NCBI GenBank assembly: GCA_036417435.1
Contig: CM070919.1
Span: 30,505,318-30,569,317, forward strand
Origin: Inia geoffrensis
Lineage: Eukaryota; Chordata; Mammalia; Artiodactyla; Iniidae
Direction: 5' to 3'
Length of the DNA stretch: 64,000 nt
Under the pieces are notes generated by a model, which worked only from the letters and a program-made list of their open reading frames with translations, was not told where the DNA came from and searched no databases. How positions within the stretch are numbered: position 1 is the stretch's first letter; each line of letters opens with the position of its first letter. Below, piece by piece: positions 12,152 through 24,865 of the stretch. A program made the translations under genes and the position numbers.

Positions 12152-12413
12152 CGGCGTAAGAGCATGGACTCCGGAGCCAGGCCACTGGGGTTTGAACCCT
12201 CCAGCTCCGCACCAGCTGGGCAACCTTGGTCCTCTGCCTAGTCTCTGTGCCCCCGTTTCCTTACTTATAAAATGGCTATGATGAGAATGGTCCCTACCTC
12301 ATAGAGTGGTTGTGAGGATTAATGAATAATTAATGATTAATGAAGTTCCTGGATGATAAAGTACGCCTGTCATGTTCTAAGCGCTCGATGTTAGCTGTTG
12401 TTATTACTAGTGT
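12152..12413 (+). repeat. MIR/MIRb element
   Basis: Nearly full-length sense MIR: 'agagcatggactccggagcc' at the start, 'tgggcaaccttggtcctctg' core, 'ttataaaatggctatgatg', and a 'gttgttattac' tail. Confidence 0.8.
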
Positions 12414-13308
12414 TCTGAAAATTCAGAGCCACGAGGATGGCAGCCACCCTTCTGCCCAGGAATCCCAGTATTAAACTGGTAGCTAAACTACATACAAGTC
12501 TGGTGTACCTTTGCCTTTTATTGTAAACTACCTCGAATACTTTGTCCATATATATGTCCATAACTGGCTCTGTCTTATACTAGAACTAATAGCCTATCTT
12601 GTTTCAGGTTTTTGGTATGTTGGTCTAATTTGGCATGTGACAAGACACAAACTTCACATTGTGAAATGAAATAAAGGATATTGAAAAGGTCCACCCCAAA
12701 ATGTACCCGTCTCTTCTTGTGCACTAATGTCTTTATTCTTTTTTTTTTTTTTTTTTGGTTTCTGTATTCCTTCCCCATTCTCTTTCTAGAAGTTGAGATA
12801 AATAAAGGATTTTAGATCAGAAATAAATCCAATACAGAGCATCCCTCCATGTTTCCTTTTCTCGGGTACCTCCTGGCTCTGAGGTTGTCTTTGACACTCT
12901 TCTTCCTGCACTCACTCTGGTTACCTGCTGGTCCTCTAACTTTATCAATTGTGGCACTTCTTTTCCAGATATATTTTATTACTGACTGCCGGCCTCACTC
13001 TAACATGCGTATGTGTCTGGCATTGGTTTCTATTGGACAGACTGGTCTACAAGATGACAGAGGCCGGGGCTTGTGGGTCCTGAGACCCCACCCCAGTTCC
13101 CAGCACGTTACGTACCCAGCAAGATTTGCTAAACTCACTCAATAGGTACACATCCGAGGCTCGACAGTTTACAGTTAATCATCGTGACATCAGATTGAAT
13201 GTCAACTGAAGGTTTTGTAAAGCAATTGTGTCTTAATTTTATAGTCTGAAGTCAACAAATTCTTTTTTAGAAGTAAATGGTATAACCAGCATTCAATAAG
13301 TGATAGGG

Positions 13309-13514
13309 GGCTTCCCTGGTGGCACCGTGGTTGAGAGTCCGCCTGCCGATGCAGGAGACGCGGGTTCGTGCCCCGGTCCGGGAAGATCCCACATGCCGCG
13401 GAGCGTCTGGGGCCGTGAGCCATGGCCGCTGAGCCTGCACGTCCGTGCTCCGCAACGGGAGAGGCCACAGCGGTGAGAGGCCCACGAACTGCAAAAAAAT
13501 AATAATAAAAAAAA
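13309..13514 (+). mobile_element. CHR-type SINE
   Basis: Plus-strand element with head 'cttccctggtggcaccgtgg' and an A-rich tail at about 13492-13516. The 11-bp target-site duplication aagtgataggg lies at 13298-13308 and 13515-13525. Short-form CHR SINE. Confidence 0.94.
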
Positions 13515-13525
13515 AAGTGATAGGG

Positions 13526-14790
13526 AAGTTACTATTTGGAAGGACCATCCAGGAATTGATGTTCAAGACAGTAAAGCACAACCAAGGAACAACAGTCTGA
13601 GGCAAATAGGACAATGTTGAAATGTGTTCATCATGGGTTGGGCTTACAGCAGATGCTACATCAAACCATTTTCTGTGCAGGGGGAGGGGGATTTTTTTTT
13701 ATAAGTTTTTCCAAATTAAAAAATGTTAAATTTTATCAATACTAGGCACATAGGTTATTTTGTTTAGCAATATTATCTGAACATGATTCCATATGGTATC
13801 ATGATGACTAGTTAAATGTCAACACTTTTTCATCACAACTAATCAGTAAAGTCTTAAAATCTGCAGGAATTGAAAAATTCTCTATCTGGTGTATCTAAAT
13901 GAATGTAATCACTTAATGTTATGTGGTACAGTGTTTCCAAATAGTTGTTGGAAATAGGTGTGTGCTGTTGCGTCGGCTCCTAATGAAGAGCTAAAATCTT
14001 GTCCCTTCTGTCTGCTCCTTTCATTCTTCCCAGAGGGAATTACTTGGGATGAATTGTGTTGAAAGGCAGTGTGTTGTTTATAATGGCCTCAGAAGACACA
14101 TTAAAAATGCTGACAGCAAAAGAATGAGACTTTTTAAGAAGGTTGCAGTTAATTTCCAGAAGTGTATAGGAAACAAGATAATTCCCCCTGAGTTGTTAGA
14201 ACAATCTTGTAATCTCGTGAATAATGTCCCACTGTAGGTTAAGACTAATAGTTATGCTATCAGATCAGTTTCTAAATAGCTCAAGGCAGTGATATAATAG
14301 GGAAGCTTGAGTCGGAAAAACCAAGGAGAGAGAGAGTCAAGCACTCCGGCTCACTTGACAGAAATGACTGTGACGACCAAGGAAGCATGGGGACTGGATT
14401 CAGATCTCACAGGCAGAGGGGCGAGTGCTGATGCCAGCCAGAGCCAGTCTGAACTGTAATCATCAGTGCTGGTGGGACTTTATTAGGAGTAAATATGTTC
14501 AAAAGAATGTATAGGATGTAGTAACCTGAGTTCATATTAATGAGATGTATGTGTGAATATACGTGCACATGTATAAAAAAATACGATTTACCATTGATGA
14601 TCAGGATCCTCAGGCAATACTGAAATACCTCTCTTCACATCTTTAATGTTGACTCCAGGATCTTGGGGACCTTCTCTGAAGAGTCCTTTCACACTTTTTG
14701 AGCTGGTGACCTGCTAGTCAATGGCATAATAAACTCTTTATCCAACCTCTGCCCTGAAGTCTCCTAGTTAATTTGGAGACGGATGACTTT
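13526..14790. other. Intergenic DNA without recognised genes
   Basis: AT-rich unique sequence. A 62-codon frame at 14049-14237 has no recognisable domain and no splice or codon-use support. A short AG repeat is at 14326-14336. Confidence 0.6.
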
Positions 14791-15057
14791 TTTAAAAAAA
14801 TATCTTTATTGGAGTATAATTGCTTTACAAGGGTGTGTTACTTTCTGCTGTATAACAAAGTGAATCAGCTATACGTATACATATATCCCCATATCCCCTC
14901 CCTCTTGCGTCTCCCTCCCACCCTCCCTATCCCACCCCTCTAGGTGGTCACAAAGCACCGAGCTGATCGCCCTGTGCTATGCGGCTGCTTCCCACTAGCT
15001 AGCTATTTTACACGTGGTAGTGTATATATGTCCATGCCACTCTCTCACTTTGTCCCA
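14791..15057 (-). mobile_element. 5'-truncated L1 (3' end only)
   Basis: The L1 3' UTR is in reverse orientation ('atctttattggagtataatt' is the complement of the L1 tail), truncated to about 267 bp. The target-site duplication gagacggMtgacttt at 14776-14790 and 15058-15072 (one mismatch) proves retrotransposition. Confidence 0.93.
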
Positions 15058-15322
15058 GAGACGGCTGACTTTGATACATGACTTCTTGTGTTCTCTAATA
15101 TCCATCTGTGCCCTGTTGCTGTCTCTCTTACCTCGTAGAAATCTTTCTTTCCTAAAACATACTACATTTATATGTATAGTCACGCCATGTATATCTGTCT
15201 TCGCTAAACTAGGGCAAAAATGTTTAATCAATAAAGGGTTTCACAGCTGACAAAATTCTGAAATTATCAGCCATACCCATCTTCAAATAAAAGCCCCATT
15301 CATAATAATTAGAATAGCTCTG

Positions 15323-15420
15323 TTATTGAGTATTTACTATCTGATAGACAACGTGCAAAGTGCTTTTCATACATTCTACTTAAATTCTCACAATAACCTT
15401 GGGAAGTAGATAGGGGTCCC
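15323..15420 (-). repeat. MIR fragment
   Basis: Antisense MIR: 'ttgagtatttactatctgat' followed by 'attctcacaataaccttggg'. Confidence 0.6.
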
Positions 15421-15799
15421 TAAAAATGTCCTAGTCGTAAGAATGAATATTTATTACCTTTGAAAAATCTCATCCAAAAGCGGAGCTGGGTCCTAAGAGA
15501 TGCCTGCCATTTGCTCTTATGGCCATAGAGGATGAAACAGGTCTGCAGAGACAAGGCCAGCTGGAAAAACACCTCCCCTGCCTCTGGGAGGGCAGGGGTT
15601 CACAGGGTAAAAGAAGTCGCCAATAATTTCTTTTGAAACCGTAAACATGTAAGAAAAGAAATGGCCTAGTTCCTAGACAGTATCGCGCAATACCTGAGAT
15701 TTTCACGATGCAAGTTACTTTGAAGCCTACTTCCAGATACCCTGTGGGTAGTGATGGATTCCTCTAGGTTCACGGACTTTGGGGTAAAAGGCGGGCATC

Positions 15800-17200
15800 G
15801 AGTCGTGTAGACAGGGTGAGCGGGAACCCCGCCCTCGGGCCTTTGTATTCCAGCCCCTTCCCCATGATTGTTCGACCCCCGCCTTGGTGGCCACTTGCCG
15901 GCAGGAGCCTCGGGGGAAGCGTTTGCCTCATCCTCGTTCACGCTGACGTCGGGGCAGGAATGGCGGCGGCCCCGTGCCTTGGTCGGGGTGCCGTGGGCGG
16001 CACCTGGGCTCCTGTTAGGTTAGGGGTGATCTCCTGTGGCCAGTGGATAGACTCGGCCGACAAGGCTTCGGGGACCCCGCGGGGCCACCTCCGAGCCGGG
16101 CAGACGGAGTGGAGGTGCCTCTCAGGTGAGAGCCGGAGGCCACGTGGGTGAGAACCTTCCTCGGCTCACCTCCTCCGGGGGCCCCCGACCCCGCGTCCCT
16201 GACTGTCCTGCGCCACGTGTGCCACGGGGACGGTGACGAGGGCACAGAGGCCTCAGCCTGGCCGGCGGTGGGGGGCCGCGATCAGTTCTCCCCGGATGCC
16301 GCAGCGGCCGAGGGACAGCCATCCCGGGGCAGTGGTCACCCTGGACCCAGGTGGCAGGGTGAGGGGCACAGCGAGGGCGTCCCGGCACGACCCCCACCTG
16401 TGGCCCTGCTCGGGCCTGGGCCGGGGGTACCCTCGGGCTCCGTCTGCCAGCTCCGGGCCCCTCGGCGTGGGGCACCGCTGTCGCCTCGGCCCCGGGCCGC
16501 CCTGGCCGGCAGCCGCTCAGCCCGAGGGTCCTGGACGCCAGGGTGGCAGCAGGGCCGGCCCGCTCTCCTCGGGGGCCCCGGCGGGCGGCGGGTGAGGTCC
16601 TGTGTTCCCGGCGGGAGGACTCGGCTCCCAGACGCGGTGTGGCCCAAGGCCACCCCAGGAGCGATGGGGGACGTTCGGCGCTGAGCCCAAAGCCCGGCCC
16701 TTCCCGCGCTCGCGCCTCGGTCCCCGCTTTGCACCGAGCGACCAGAGGCGTGGAACCCCCCGGGGCGCCTGGCTCCGCGGCGGGACCCCGGGGCCCCTGG
16801 CCCGAGGCTGCGGCCCCACCTCCGTCTCCATGGGGAGAGAGCAAGCGGGGAGACGGTGCGTTCTGCCTAATTCTCGCCCGTGGCCCTCAGCCTGGACCTC
16901 GCCCGCGTCCCGCCCCCCCCGTCCCCCCGAGGGAGGACCTCAGGCAAGTCTCCTGCCAATTTGCAGCTGAGCAGGTGTTAGGCACGTTCCTGAATAACAG
17001 GAGGGACAGGGTGGTGGCCCCTCACCAGACTTCAGTCCCACTGGAAGGGACAGTGACACCTATGGTGACACTGCTGGAGAGCGGGCTGGCGGCCGGCGGC
17101 CGCGACAACTCGGCAGTGAGGGTCACACTCGGTCCTCCCGGGTCCCGCTGGGCCACCTCTGGCCCACGGGTGCCGTCACCACACAGCCCGGGGGTGACAC
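15800..17200. promoter_or_regulatory. Intergenic CpG island
   Basis: A sharply bounded GC- and CpG-rich block in otherwise AT-rich DNA, densest at about 15950-16950. Long open frames run on both strands (for example 240 codons at 16122-16844 minus and 225 at 16543-17220 plus). GC-rich DNA does this by chance because stop codons are AT-rich, and the translations are Pro/Gly/Arg/Ala-rich low complexity. No protein family is recognisable. The island lies about 10 kb beyond AGPAT5 and 31 kb from the XKR5 stop, so it is not the promoter of either gene. It could be an orphan promoter (a lncRNA or an alternative transcript) or simply GC-rich DNA. Confidence 0.7.
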
Positions 17201-17354
17201 ATGACCAGCCCTGGAAATGACCCGAGACCTGTGGGGTGTCAACTGTTTCTCATTTCCAGGGGGCACTTAGGCCTGGCAGAGCAGACGGGTTTTGATCTAA
17301 ACTCGAGGAATTACAGCAAAAACCACTCGCGTCTGTCGTATCTCGAATGCCAAC

Positions 17355-17480
17355 CGCACGTCTGGTGTTTGACATGTTTTCATCCTCACCGTTTTATAAA
17401 GCAGGCATCACTGTTCCCACTTTACAGATGAGAAAACTAAGTCTCAGAGCTGGGAAGGGACACGCCCGAGGCAGTAGAAC
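17355..17480 (-). repeat. MIR fragment
   Basis: Antisense MIR with 'cactttacagatgagaaaac' at 17418. A second related fragment ('gttttcacagctgagg') lies at about 17690-17850. Confidence 0.6.
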
Positions 17481-18193
17481 TGGTCATAGATGAGAAGCCC
17501 TGGGAGGCAGAGAGGTGGAGAGGGAAGGTCGTTTCCGGCAAGGAGAGCACGTGAGGTCGGGCCCGGGCCTGCCGGTGCGGACAGCGTGTGTAGCGGTGAC
17601 ACCACGTGGGGCTGCGGGCACGGAGAGGACGTAGGGCTCACGCCTGGGACACAGCGGCGCCGCGCTGGGGACTTAATGTGCCCTGTCCCACTCATTCCTT
17701 ACAAAACCCCAGTGACACAGAAGTTGGTCCTGTTTTCACAGCTGAGGCAAGTGAACCTCACACAGATTAAATAACTTATGCAAAGTTCCTTAAAGGGTCA
17801 GGGGCTGAGCCAGGTCCAAATCGGTGTGTCTGAGCCCAACACCAGGGCTTCCCCCTTCCCCCAAAGCCTCCGATGGAGCTCCATTGTGAGGCCTCCAGAG
17901 CCATCGCCGGCTGGAAATGAGGAGAAGCAACTCTGGTGGCCCGGCCTTTGCTCGCCTTGGCCCGGCACCTGGGGCCCTGGGCTGTTTCCCTCGTCCATGG
18001 GAAAGCTGGTGGCTCGAGATCATCCGCAAGGTCACTTTCACCTTAGACTCTAGAAAAGGTCAGTTTTCTAGAAAAGTCATCCCAACCAACGCCTAATTGA
18101 GCAGCTCTTGGCTGCGGACTGCACTCTGCCCGTAGAGCGATGAGCCTGGGCAGGTGACCCGGGCCATAGCCCGCGTGCTATTGTGGAGCAGTT

Positions 18194-18559
18194 TTGTTTT
18201 TTTGGTTTTTTAATTTATTTTTGGCTGCGTTGGGTCTTGGTTGCCGCGCGCAGGCTTTCTCTAGTTGTGGCGAGCGGGGGCTGCTCTTTGTTGCCGTGCG
18301 CGGGCTTCTCATCGCGGTGGCTTCTCTTGTTGCGGGGCACGGGTGCGGGGGCTTCAGTAGTTGTGACCCGTGGGCTCAGTAGTTGTGGCTCGCGGGCTCA
18401 GTAGCTGTGGCTCGCGGGCTCTAGAACGCAGGCTCAGTAGTTGTGGTGCACGGGCTTAGCTGCTCCGCGGCATGTGGGATCTTCCCGGACCAGGGCTCGA
18501 ACCCATGTCCCCTGCATCGGCAGGCGGACTCTCAACCACTGTGCCACCAGGGAAGCCCA
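18194..18559 (-). mobile_element. CHR-type SINE, long form
   Basis: Minus-strand long CHR SINE with several internal units of the complement of 'cacaactactgagccc' at about 18355-18445 and the head complement ending at 18559. The 11-bp target-site duplication gtggagcagtt lies at 18183-18193 and 18560-18570. Confidence 0.94.
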
Positions 18560-18570
18560 GTGGAGCAGTT

Positions 18571-19390
18571 CTGATTGCGTTCGTCACCTTTCTCCAGGAT
18601 GGACCTGCCCGGCAGGACTGAAATCAGCCTTGACGAGGGTCTGATTCTTCCTGATGTCAGACATCCTGTTTTCTTATTGTCCTTCCTGTTCACAAAGTGT
18701 CTCGTCCCTTCAGGGGAGCTGTGGCTTGGACCACCATGACCTCATTGTACCAACTCAACCAGAAACCCAGAGAGGACAGGCTGTGATGTACACATTCTCC
18801 TTCAGGGTTTCTCAGCTGTTCTGTGCTTTGGTTTGCTTTCTTCAGACAAGCTCCTGCTGTGCGTGGGGGTGTGTGTTGGGGGGCAGGGTGGGGGGAGGTT
18901 TGCATGTACAGAGAGGAAAGCAAGTGAGGACAGTAAGGTGACACCAGGGCCGAAGAATAGACTTGGGTGGTGGGGTGGGGAGTGGTGAGTAGATGCACAT
19001 GCACTCTCGCTGGGCATCTGTCTGCCGGGTGGTGCCATTCCGTGTGGTTGCTCGAGGTGAAACCTGGGGAGAAGCAGTTCTTTGGACACCAGGTAGGCGT
19101 TTCCCCAAGAAGGAGCGTCCGCCGAGGCCCAGAGGCGCTCCTGACTCTCCCCTCCCGTGCAACCGACCCTGCCCAAATTCCCAGCCCGGCCCAGCTCTCA
19201 AAACTCCTGGGGTGTCCAGTCTGTGCAAATCCACTGTTGACCTGTCAGCCCTCTTTTCTGGGGCCTATCGGCGTCCAGTGGAAGCAAAGCGACCTGCAGG
19301 GTGAATGAACGAATATGTGTCCGTCCTCTCCGCCATCACAGGTGTGCCGGCTGTCCGTGTGTCTGTGCTTGATTGTGGAATCATGGGGAT
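18571..19390. other. Intergenic DNA without recognised genes
   Basis: G-rich runs at 18866-18898 and 18965-18985. Overlapping open frames on both strands at 18690-19308 are mutually exclusive and show no recognisable domain. Confidence 0.6.
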
Positions 19391-19762
19391 TGTTATGGGC
19401 TGAACTGTGTCCACCCAGATTTGTATGTTTAAGCCTAACCCCCAGGACCTCAGAATGTGACCGTAGTTGGAGATAAGGTCTTAAAAGCAGTGATTACAGT
19501 AGCGTGAGGTCATTAGGGTGGAGCCCTAATCCTAGAGGACTGGTGTTCGTATAAGAAGAGGGATGCGTGTGCACAGAGGAGAGGCCAGGTGAAGACACAG
19601 CAAGGAGACAGACATCTGTAAGCCAAGGACTCAGGAGAAACCATCCCTGTCAACACCTTGTTCTTGGACATGCAGCCTCCAGAGCTGTGAGGAAGTACAT
19701 TTCTGTTGTTTAAGTCATCCAGACTCTGGTATTTTGTTATGGCAGCCGAGCAAATGAACACA
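19391..19762 (+). mobile_element. MaLR LTR, MLT1A-like
   Basis: Begins 'tgttatgggctgaactgtgt', contains 'cctcagaatgtgaccgtagt' and 'ataagaagaggg', and ends with 'tctgttgtttaagtcatcc' and 'gttatggcagcc'. This is the recalled order of an MLT1A-type solo LTR. No internal viral coding region was recognised. Confidence 0.82.
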
Positions 19763-20353
19763 GAGACCAACAAGACATCGTCACTGGGCTCAGAAGACAC
19801 TGACACCTAAGAAACACCTGGTCCATCAGAAATGCAATGGGCTCCCCTCGGCCACTCCACTCCCAGCTCTACTGCTGCTGGGGCCGGAATACTCTCTCAG
19901 GTGGGTCAAGAATACACCGAAACTGTCTAGACAGAAGTGAACTGAGATGTCCTTGAGGCTTTTCCGTCTCCCTTCCATCTTAAAATTGCTGAGATCTATG
20001 AACTTCTTATTGTTGTCATTCGAAAAGCAACTCAACAACTCTCAGTCTTGAGATCTCTTAAGGTCCATTATAGGGGAACCGTCACTCTGGAGATTCTCCA
20101 AGGACTGACTTCTGTGCTGGTCTCTGAGGGACACCCATAGGAGCTGAGGCAAATGCTGTTTGGAGGAGTGATTTATTGGATGGATTTGTTCATTGTTTCA
20201 CTCTTTGAACAATTGAGAGAGACTGATACTACTTACACCCTTGGATGGGATCCCCCTGTCCCCTGGTCCGTAATGTCCTTGGCAAACTCCTACACGTCTC
20301 TCAAAACCCAACTCAGGAGTTTGTCTCCCCCAAGTTGAGCTGACTAGTACCTT

Positions 20354-20436
20354 CTTAAAACTATCTCTCCTTGTTAAACCTCTTAAAACTATCCCTCCTT
20401 GTTAAACCTCTTAAAACTATCCTCCTTGTTAAACCA
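20354..20436 (+). repeat. Three-copy 28-bp tandem repeat
   Basis: The unit starts cttaaaactatc and ends cttgttaaacct, with copies at 20354-20381, 20382-20409 and 20410-20436. The third copy lacks one C. Confidence 0.9.
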
Positions 20437-20446
20437 GGTCCAGGTT

Positions 20447-20796
20447 GCTCTGGACTGAATGTTTGTGTCCCTCCAAAATTCATATGTTAAACCCCTACCC
20501 CCCGAAATGTGATGGTATTTGGAGGTGGGGCCTTTGGGAGGTAATCAGGTTAGATGAGGTCAAGAGGGTGGGCTCTCAGAACGGAATTAGTGACTTTAAA
20601 GGAAGAGACCGGAGCAGGCGCGCTCTCTACCTTGTGAGGATACAGCGAGAAGGCGGCCGTCTGTGAACCAGGAAGCAGGCCCTCACCAGACACCTGATCT
20701 CAGACTTCTGTCCTCCAGAACGCGGAGAAACAAACGTGTGTTGTTTAGGCTCCCCCAAGTCTGCATTTTGTGACAGCAACCCAGGCTGACTGAGAT
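20447..20796 (+). mobile_element. MaLR LTR, MST/MLT1-like
   Basis: 'tggactgaatgtttgtgtcc' followed by 'aaatgtgatggtatttggag', 'ccaggaagcaggccctcacc' and 'tgttgtttaggctc' matches the recalled MST-type consensus order. It lies directly next to the 28-bp tandem repeat. Confidence 0.8.
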
Positions 20797-22960
20797 GGTC
20801 TACGGGGACCCCTGGGGGGAAGCAGTTTTCCTCTCTGCATGGGGCACAGGCGTTGGAAGGATGTCCATTAACACGAAGTGAATTAATGAGTCGCCAGGAC
20901 TAGGGATCCCGCCCGCCAGCCTGGGGCAACCTGGGAGGTGGTGTTATAGAAACTTAGGACCTCATTGTTGCTGTTCATTTCACTTCGGAGGCAGAAGCAA
21001 ACAAACTGGTGACGTTTTAGGAGGCGAGGAAAAGCCCCTATCCCCTCCGTGATAAGAAGACCGCACTCGAAGGTGATCAAGGTGAAGTTCAGGGAAGCTG
21101 GGAATGTTACTTCTTCAGACCTCTGCCCAGGCCTTCCTGTTTCTCCTGGGAGGGCAGCATCCTGCGGGCGCTGACGGCACCGGATGCAGGAGTCACAACT
21201 GCCTGAGCCAGGTCCCCTGCCACCTGCCGCTCCCAAGGGCCCTACTCAAAAATCACGGCCCGGAAAGGCAGTTTCCACAGGACGGGCCACAAAGGTGGCA
21301 GCTTTCTGCTCATCAGCGGATGAGCCTGCCCGAGGTGCTAACGGATTCGCAACCAGCCTGGTGAATACAGCAGGCCGCAGCCTGTCCTGTGGGCGCAGAG
21401 GCACCGACAGCTCGGGTTTCCTGCGGGCGATGGAGCGGCCAGAAGGACCAGGCTGATGGGAAAACAAACCCCACCGCCTGCTTCCGAGCGCAGCCCGGGA
21501 GAACGCAACTGCGGTGGAGACAGGGAGTCAGGGAGGCCCGTGGGCGGCCCCGCGGCTTCCTGGCGGTGGCGGGGGGGAGGGGGCCCGTTTCATGTAAGAT
21601 TTTCACCTTTGGGGGCCTGAGACGATGCTTCCCATGGAGAGCATCCCGGCCTCTGTGACCCAGGAATTCTTTTGGCTCCATACTCTTTCCCAGACGGGCT
21701 TCCAGATGCAGCACATTTGCCTTCGGCTCTTTTTTTTCCTGGATGCTGTCGAAATCCTCTCCTGGATTTGACTCCCCTGCCCGTTTGTCTCCTCTAACCT
21801 GCCTTCCCAGCCAGGGTGGGCGCTGGCCCGCAGCTCCCGGCGGGCGAGGGGCGGAGACCGGGATGTGGCGCCATCTAGTGGCGAGCGGAGAGACGACTGT
21901 TCGGCCCCTCGAGGCGGAAGCTCTGCCTGAATCCAAGTCGTTAGGTAACTAAGAAGGTGCAGAGGACAAAACAGCAGCAGTGACAACAAGAGGCCCTCCT
22001 GCTAACACGGAGCGACCCTGTAGCTGCCCCAGGTCTGGGGTTCTCTCCTGGGCCCTCGCTTGCCCCAAGGGTGACTCGGTCCTTTCGCCGTCTCCCTCCT
22101 GCCTCCCAGTTGCTGGGAGGACAGAACTGACCTTCTGGCAGGACAGCTCCCCAGCCCTTAGCAGCCACCCGTGCCCCGCAGTGTGGGGAGAGGTGGGGTG
22201 GGTCCCGGGAGGTCTGGTCCTTAAGCTCCCAGGCCCATCCTCCAGAGACGGGGGTCAGCAGGTCTGGGATAAGCCCAGAAATTCACTCTGTTCACCACCT
22301 GTCAGGCGATTCTGACACAGGTGGCCTTTGGATGTAGGAACGTGGCCCGTGGAGGAGGGGAAATCGGCTCATACGATAAACACCGAGGACAGAAGTTCCC
22401 CTGTGTACTGTGGACCTCATACCTTGGTCCGGAACCTCCCACTTTCACGGTCTCGCACACCTGTAACACGGGCCCTGCACTTCAGTTAGGATACAACCCC
22501 GCCTTTGGGTGGCTGGGGGCTCCCTTCTCCCAGGAGGAGAGCTGCTGTTGCTGGTAAGTGGTGGAGGCCCATACCTATAAGTAGAGATGTCTGCTTTCTC
22601 TTTGGACACCAGAGGGAAGATATTCACTGCAAGCATAGAGCAAGGGGACAGCTTCCAAGAGCTGCAGAGAGGGGACTCACAGAGAGCCTGGCCTCAGAGG
22701 CCTGCGGTGCTCGGGGATTTCAGAGGCCAGGAGACACAGAGGAAACACCCCTCGGTAATTCCCCTTCCACAGACTAGTGGAAAATCGTGCCCCTAAATGC
22801 ACACGGCAAGGTCTGAAGAAGGTCTTGGGAAGAAATGCATTGTGGAATGTTATTAAAATGCTTAGGGCCCCATGTCTAATCTGCAACAGATCCTAATTCT
22901 TGGGGTTACTATTGAAATGCGTTCCTTTCCAGATTGAACAAAGCTGGCATAGACAGGAGG
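20797..22960. other. Intergenic DNA with moderate CpG content
   Basis: CpG-richer patches occur at 21380-21560 and 21780-21930. The open frame at 21313-21936 (minus, 207 codons) overlaps contradictory frames on the other strand and has no recognised domain. No gene is supported. Confidence 0.55.
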
Positions 22961-22964
22961 GTCA

Positions 22965-23190
22965 TGGAGTGCGGGCTTTTGCTCCCATGTCTGGTGTCTG
23001 GTGGTCATATAAGCCTGGGCCCCCTGCCATTACTGAGTGGCTCCAGGGAAGAGTCTGTCTGAGGCCTGGTTTCCTCATTTGCAACTGCAGAAGGTAACAG
23101 TTCCTTCCCCGTTGGATTGTTGGGAGAATCAGATGAAACGGTGCATCAAGGCTGGCATATAAGTGCTTGATAAATGTTTGCAATTATAAC
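22965..23190 (+). repeat. MIR element (diverged)
   Basis: Sense MIR pattern: 'ggtttcctcatttgcaactg', 'ggattgttgggagaatcaga', 'gcttgataaatgtttgcaat'. Confidence 0.55.
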
Positions 23191-24361
23191 CTGAAGGCAG
23201 TATAACATTCAAAGAAGTTCATGGAAATTAACGTAAATTTTAAGCTGGTGTGTTTTTCGGTGACTGGGAAGCTATCATCTTTAGGCTTTTTTTTGGTTTG
23301 GTTTTTCATGAAAAAAAAAGTTTAAAAAAAGCTCTCCCCAAACTTAAGTGAGCCAATGAACTGAAGGAAATTTACAACTGCATGAGCCATTAAATTTCAA
23401 GGCCTCCCTGAGGGCCAGGGAGAAGCCATTGCTCCATTGCTCCAGCTCATGGAATCATTCGAGAATGCCCTTCCCGGGACTGGACAAAATGATGCAGGCC
23501 AGTTTTCCATCTGCAGTGCTGTGAGGACAGTTCCCACTGGCCACTGATCATTCTGAGGCCTGTGACTAGGTGATGGCTTTCTTTCCGCATGGAAAAACCG
23601 CATTTAATGGGAGAGATCACATCACGGTCGTGGAATCCTTTGCATCTCACAATGGACAGAAGCATCTCCTAGCTCATTTCCCTGGAGTCCGACCGCCAGA
23701 AGGCATTGACCCCGTTGCAGACACGAAAGTCCACCTGATATAATGAGAGTTTTCCCGAAGCCACAGCCATCTGCCTCAAGTTGGGAAGCGTCCTTAACGT
23801 TATTCCTTCCGGGAGCTGCTGCCCAGGGTATGAACAGGAATGGCCTTCGCACAGGCCGCTCGTTGAAAGAGTGCTGGTTCCAGCGAATCCAGTCTTAAAT
23901 CCTAACGGTTACCTACAAACTGTATGATCTTGAGAAATTCTTCTTTTTCAGCTCCTGTGCGTTCATCGGTAAAGGAGGTGACTAAACTATCTAACAGAAT
24001 AAAACCGAGGCAAGTGGCATTTTGTTATACAATGCTCGATGCATAGATATTAGTTGAATATGAGTATGTGGGAGGGGAAGGGTTGACGTGTCGGTGAGGC
24101 TCAGGTTAAGAGGGTTGTGGAAACCGTAAGAGCAAAAGCTTGTAGAACGTTCGTAACTAGAGGTCAAAGGCATATAGTCATTTATCCAGTAAGACAGGTC
24201 AGCAGCAGGCAACATGGTCCGTATGGGTCCAGGAAGAGGAAGTCTGTTTCCTGGAGGCTTCCAGAAAAGTCTCTGCAACATCAGATGCATGCTATATATG
24301 AAAAATGTGTAAGTCCTAATTGTATTTCACGTACATAATGATAAACGCACGTGCAGCAGGA
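23191..24361. other. Intergenic DNA; diverged MIR at about 23870-24060
   Basis: Apart from a faint sense MIR ('gtatgatcttgagaaattc') I see only unique sequence. No gene is supported. Confidence 0.5.
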
Positions 24362-24612
24362 GGGTGAAGTGAAGACACACAGGAGACACACACAATCCTC
24401 CACGTGAAGCCGAGGGTTGGAGACTGGCGCCCACAAGCCAAGGGACGCCAGAGCTCACCAGCAAACCACCAGGAGGGGTTTCAGAGGGGGTGTGGCCCTG
24501 CTGACACCTTGAGTTTGGATGTCCAGCCTCCAGAGCTGAGAGACACTACATTTCTCCTGTTTAAGCCCCCAGTCTGTGGCTCTTGGTTATGGGAGCCCTA
24601 GGAAATGCTAGG
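24362..24612 (+). mobile_element. MaLR LTR fragment, MLT1A-like 3' part
   Basis: 'caagccaagggacgccagag', 'gtggccctgctgacaccttg', 'cctccagagctgagagac' and 'ttatgggagccctaggaaat' are in the order of the 3' half of an MLT1A LTR. The 5' half is missing or unrecognisable. Confidence 0.78.
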
Positions 24613-24865
24613 CATTTCCAAGCGCAGATAAACATGCAAGCTGGCTGGGCAGACCAATATCTATGAAGGGACAGGATTCGAACATACATAGTTTTCTAGA
24701 TGAAGTAAAACTGATAAATTATTGTTTGCTTTCAAAATACTAGCCAGCCCACTTAAAATATATAAAGGATGCCTTTAAACATAAGTTTGCTAAAGAATCA
24801 AGATTACCTTGTTACAAATAGTATTTTATCTATATACAATATTTGAGTTGCATGTCTAGTATATT

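Noticed and set aside
16122..16844. 240-codon minus-strand ORF and overlapping plus-strand ORFs in the CpG island
   Set aside because: Stop codons are rare in GC-rich DNA by chance. The frames overlap on both strands, are Pro/Gly/Arg/Ala-rich, and resemble no family.
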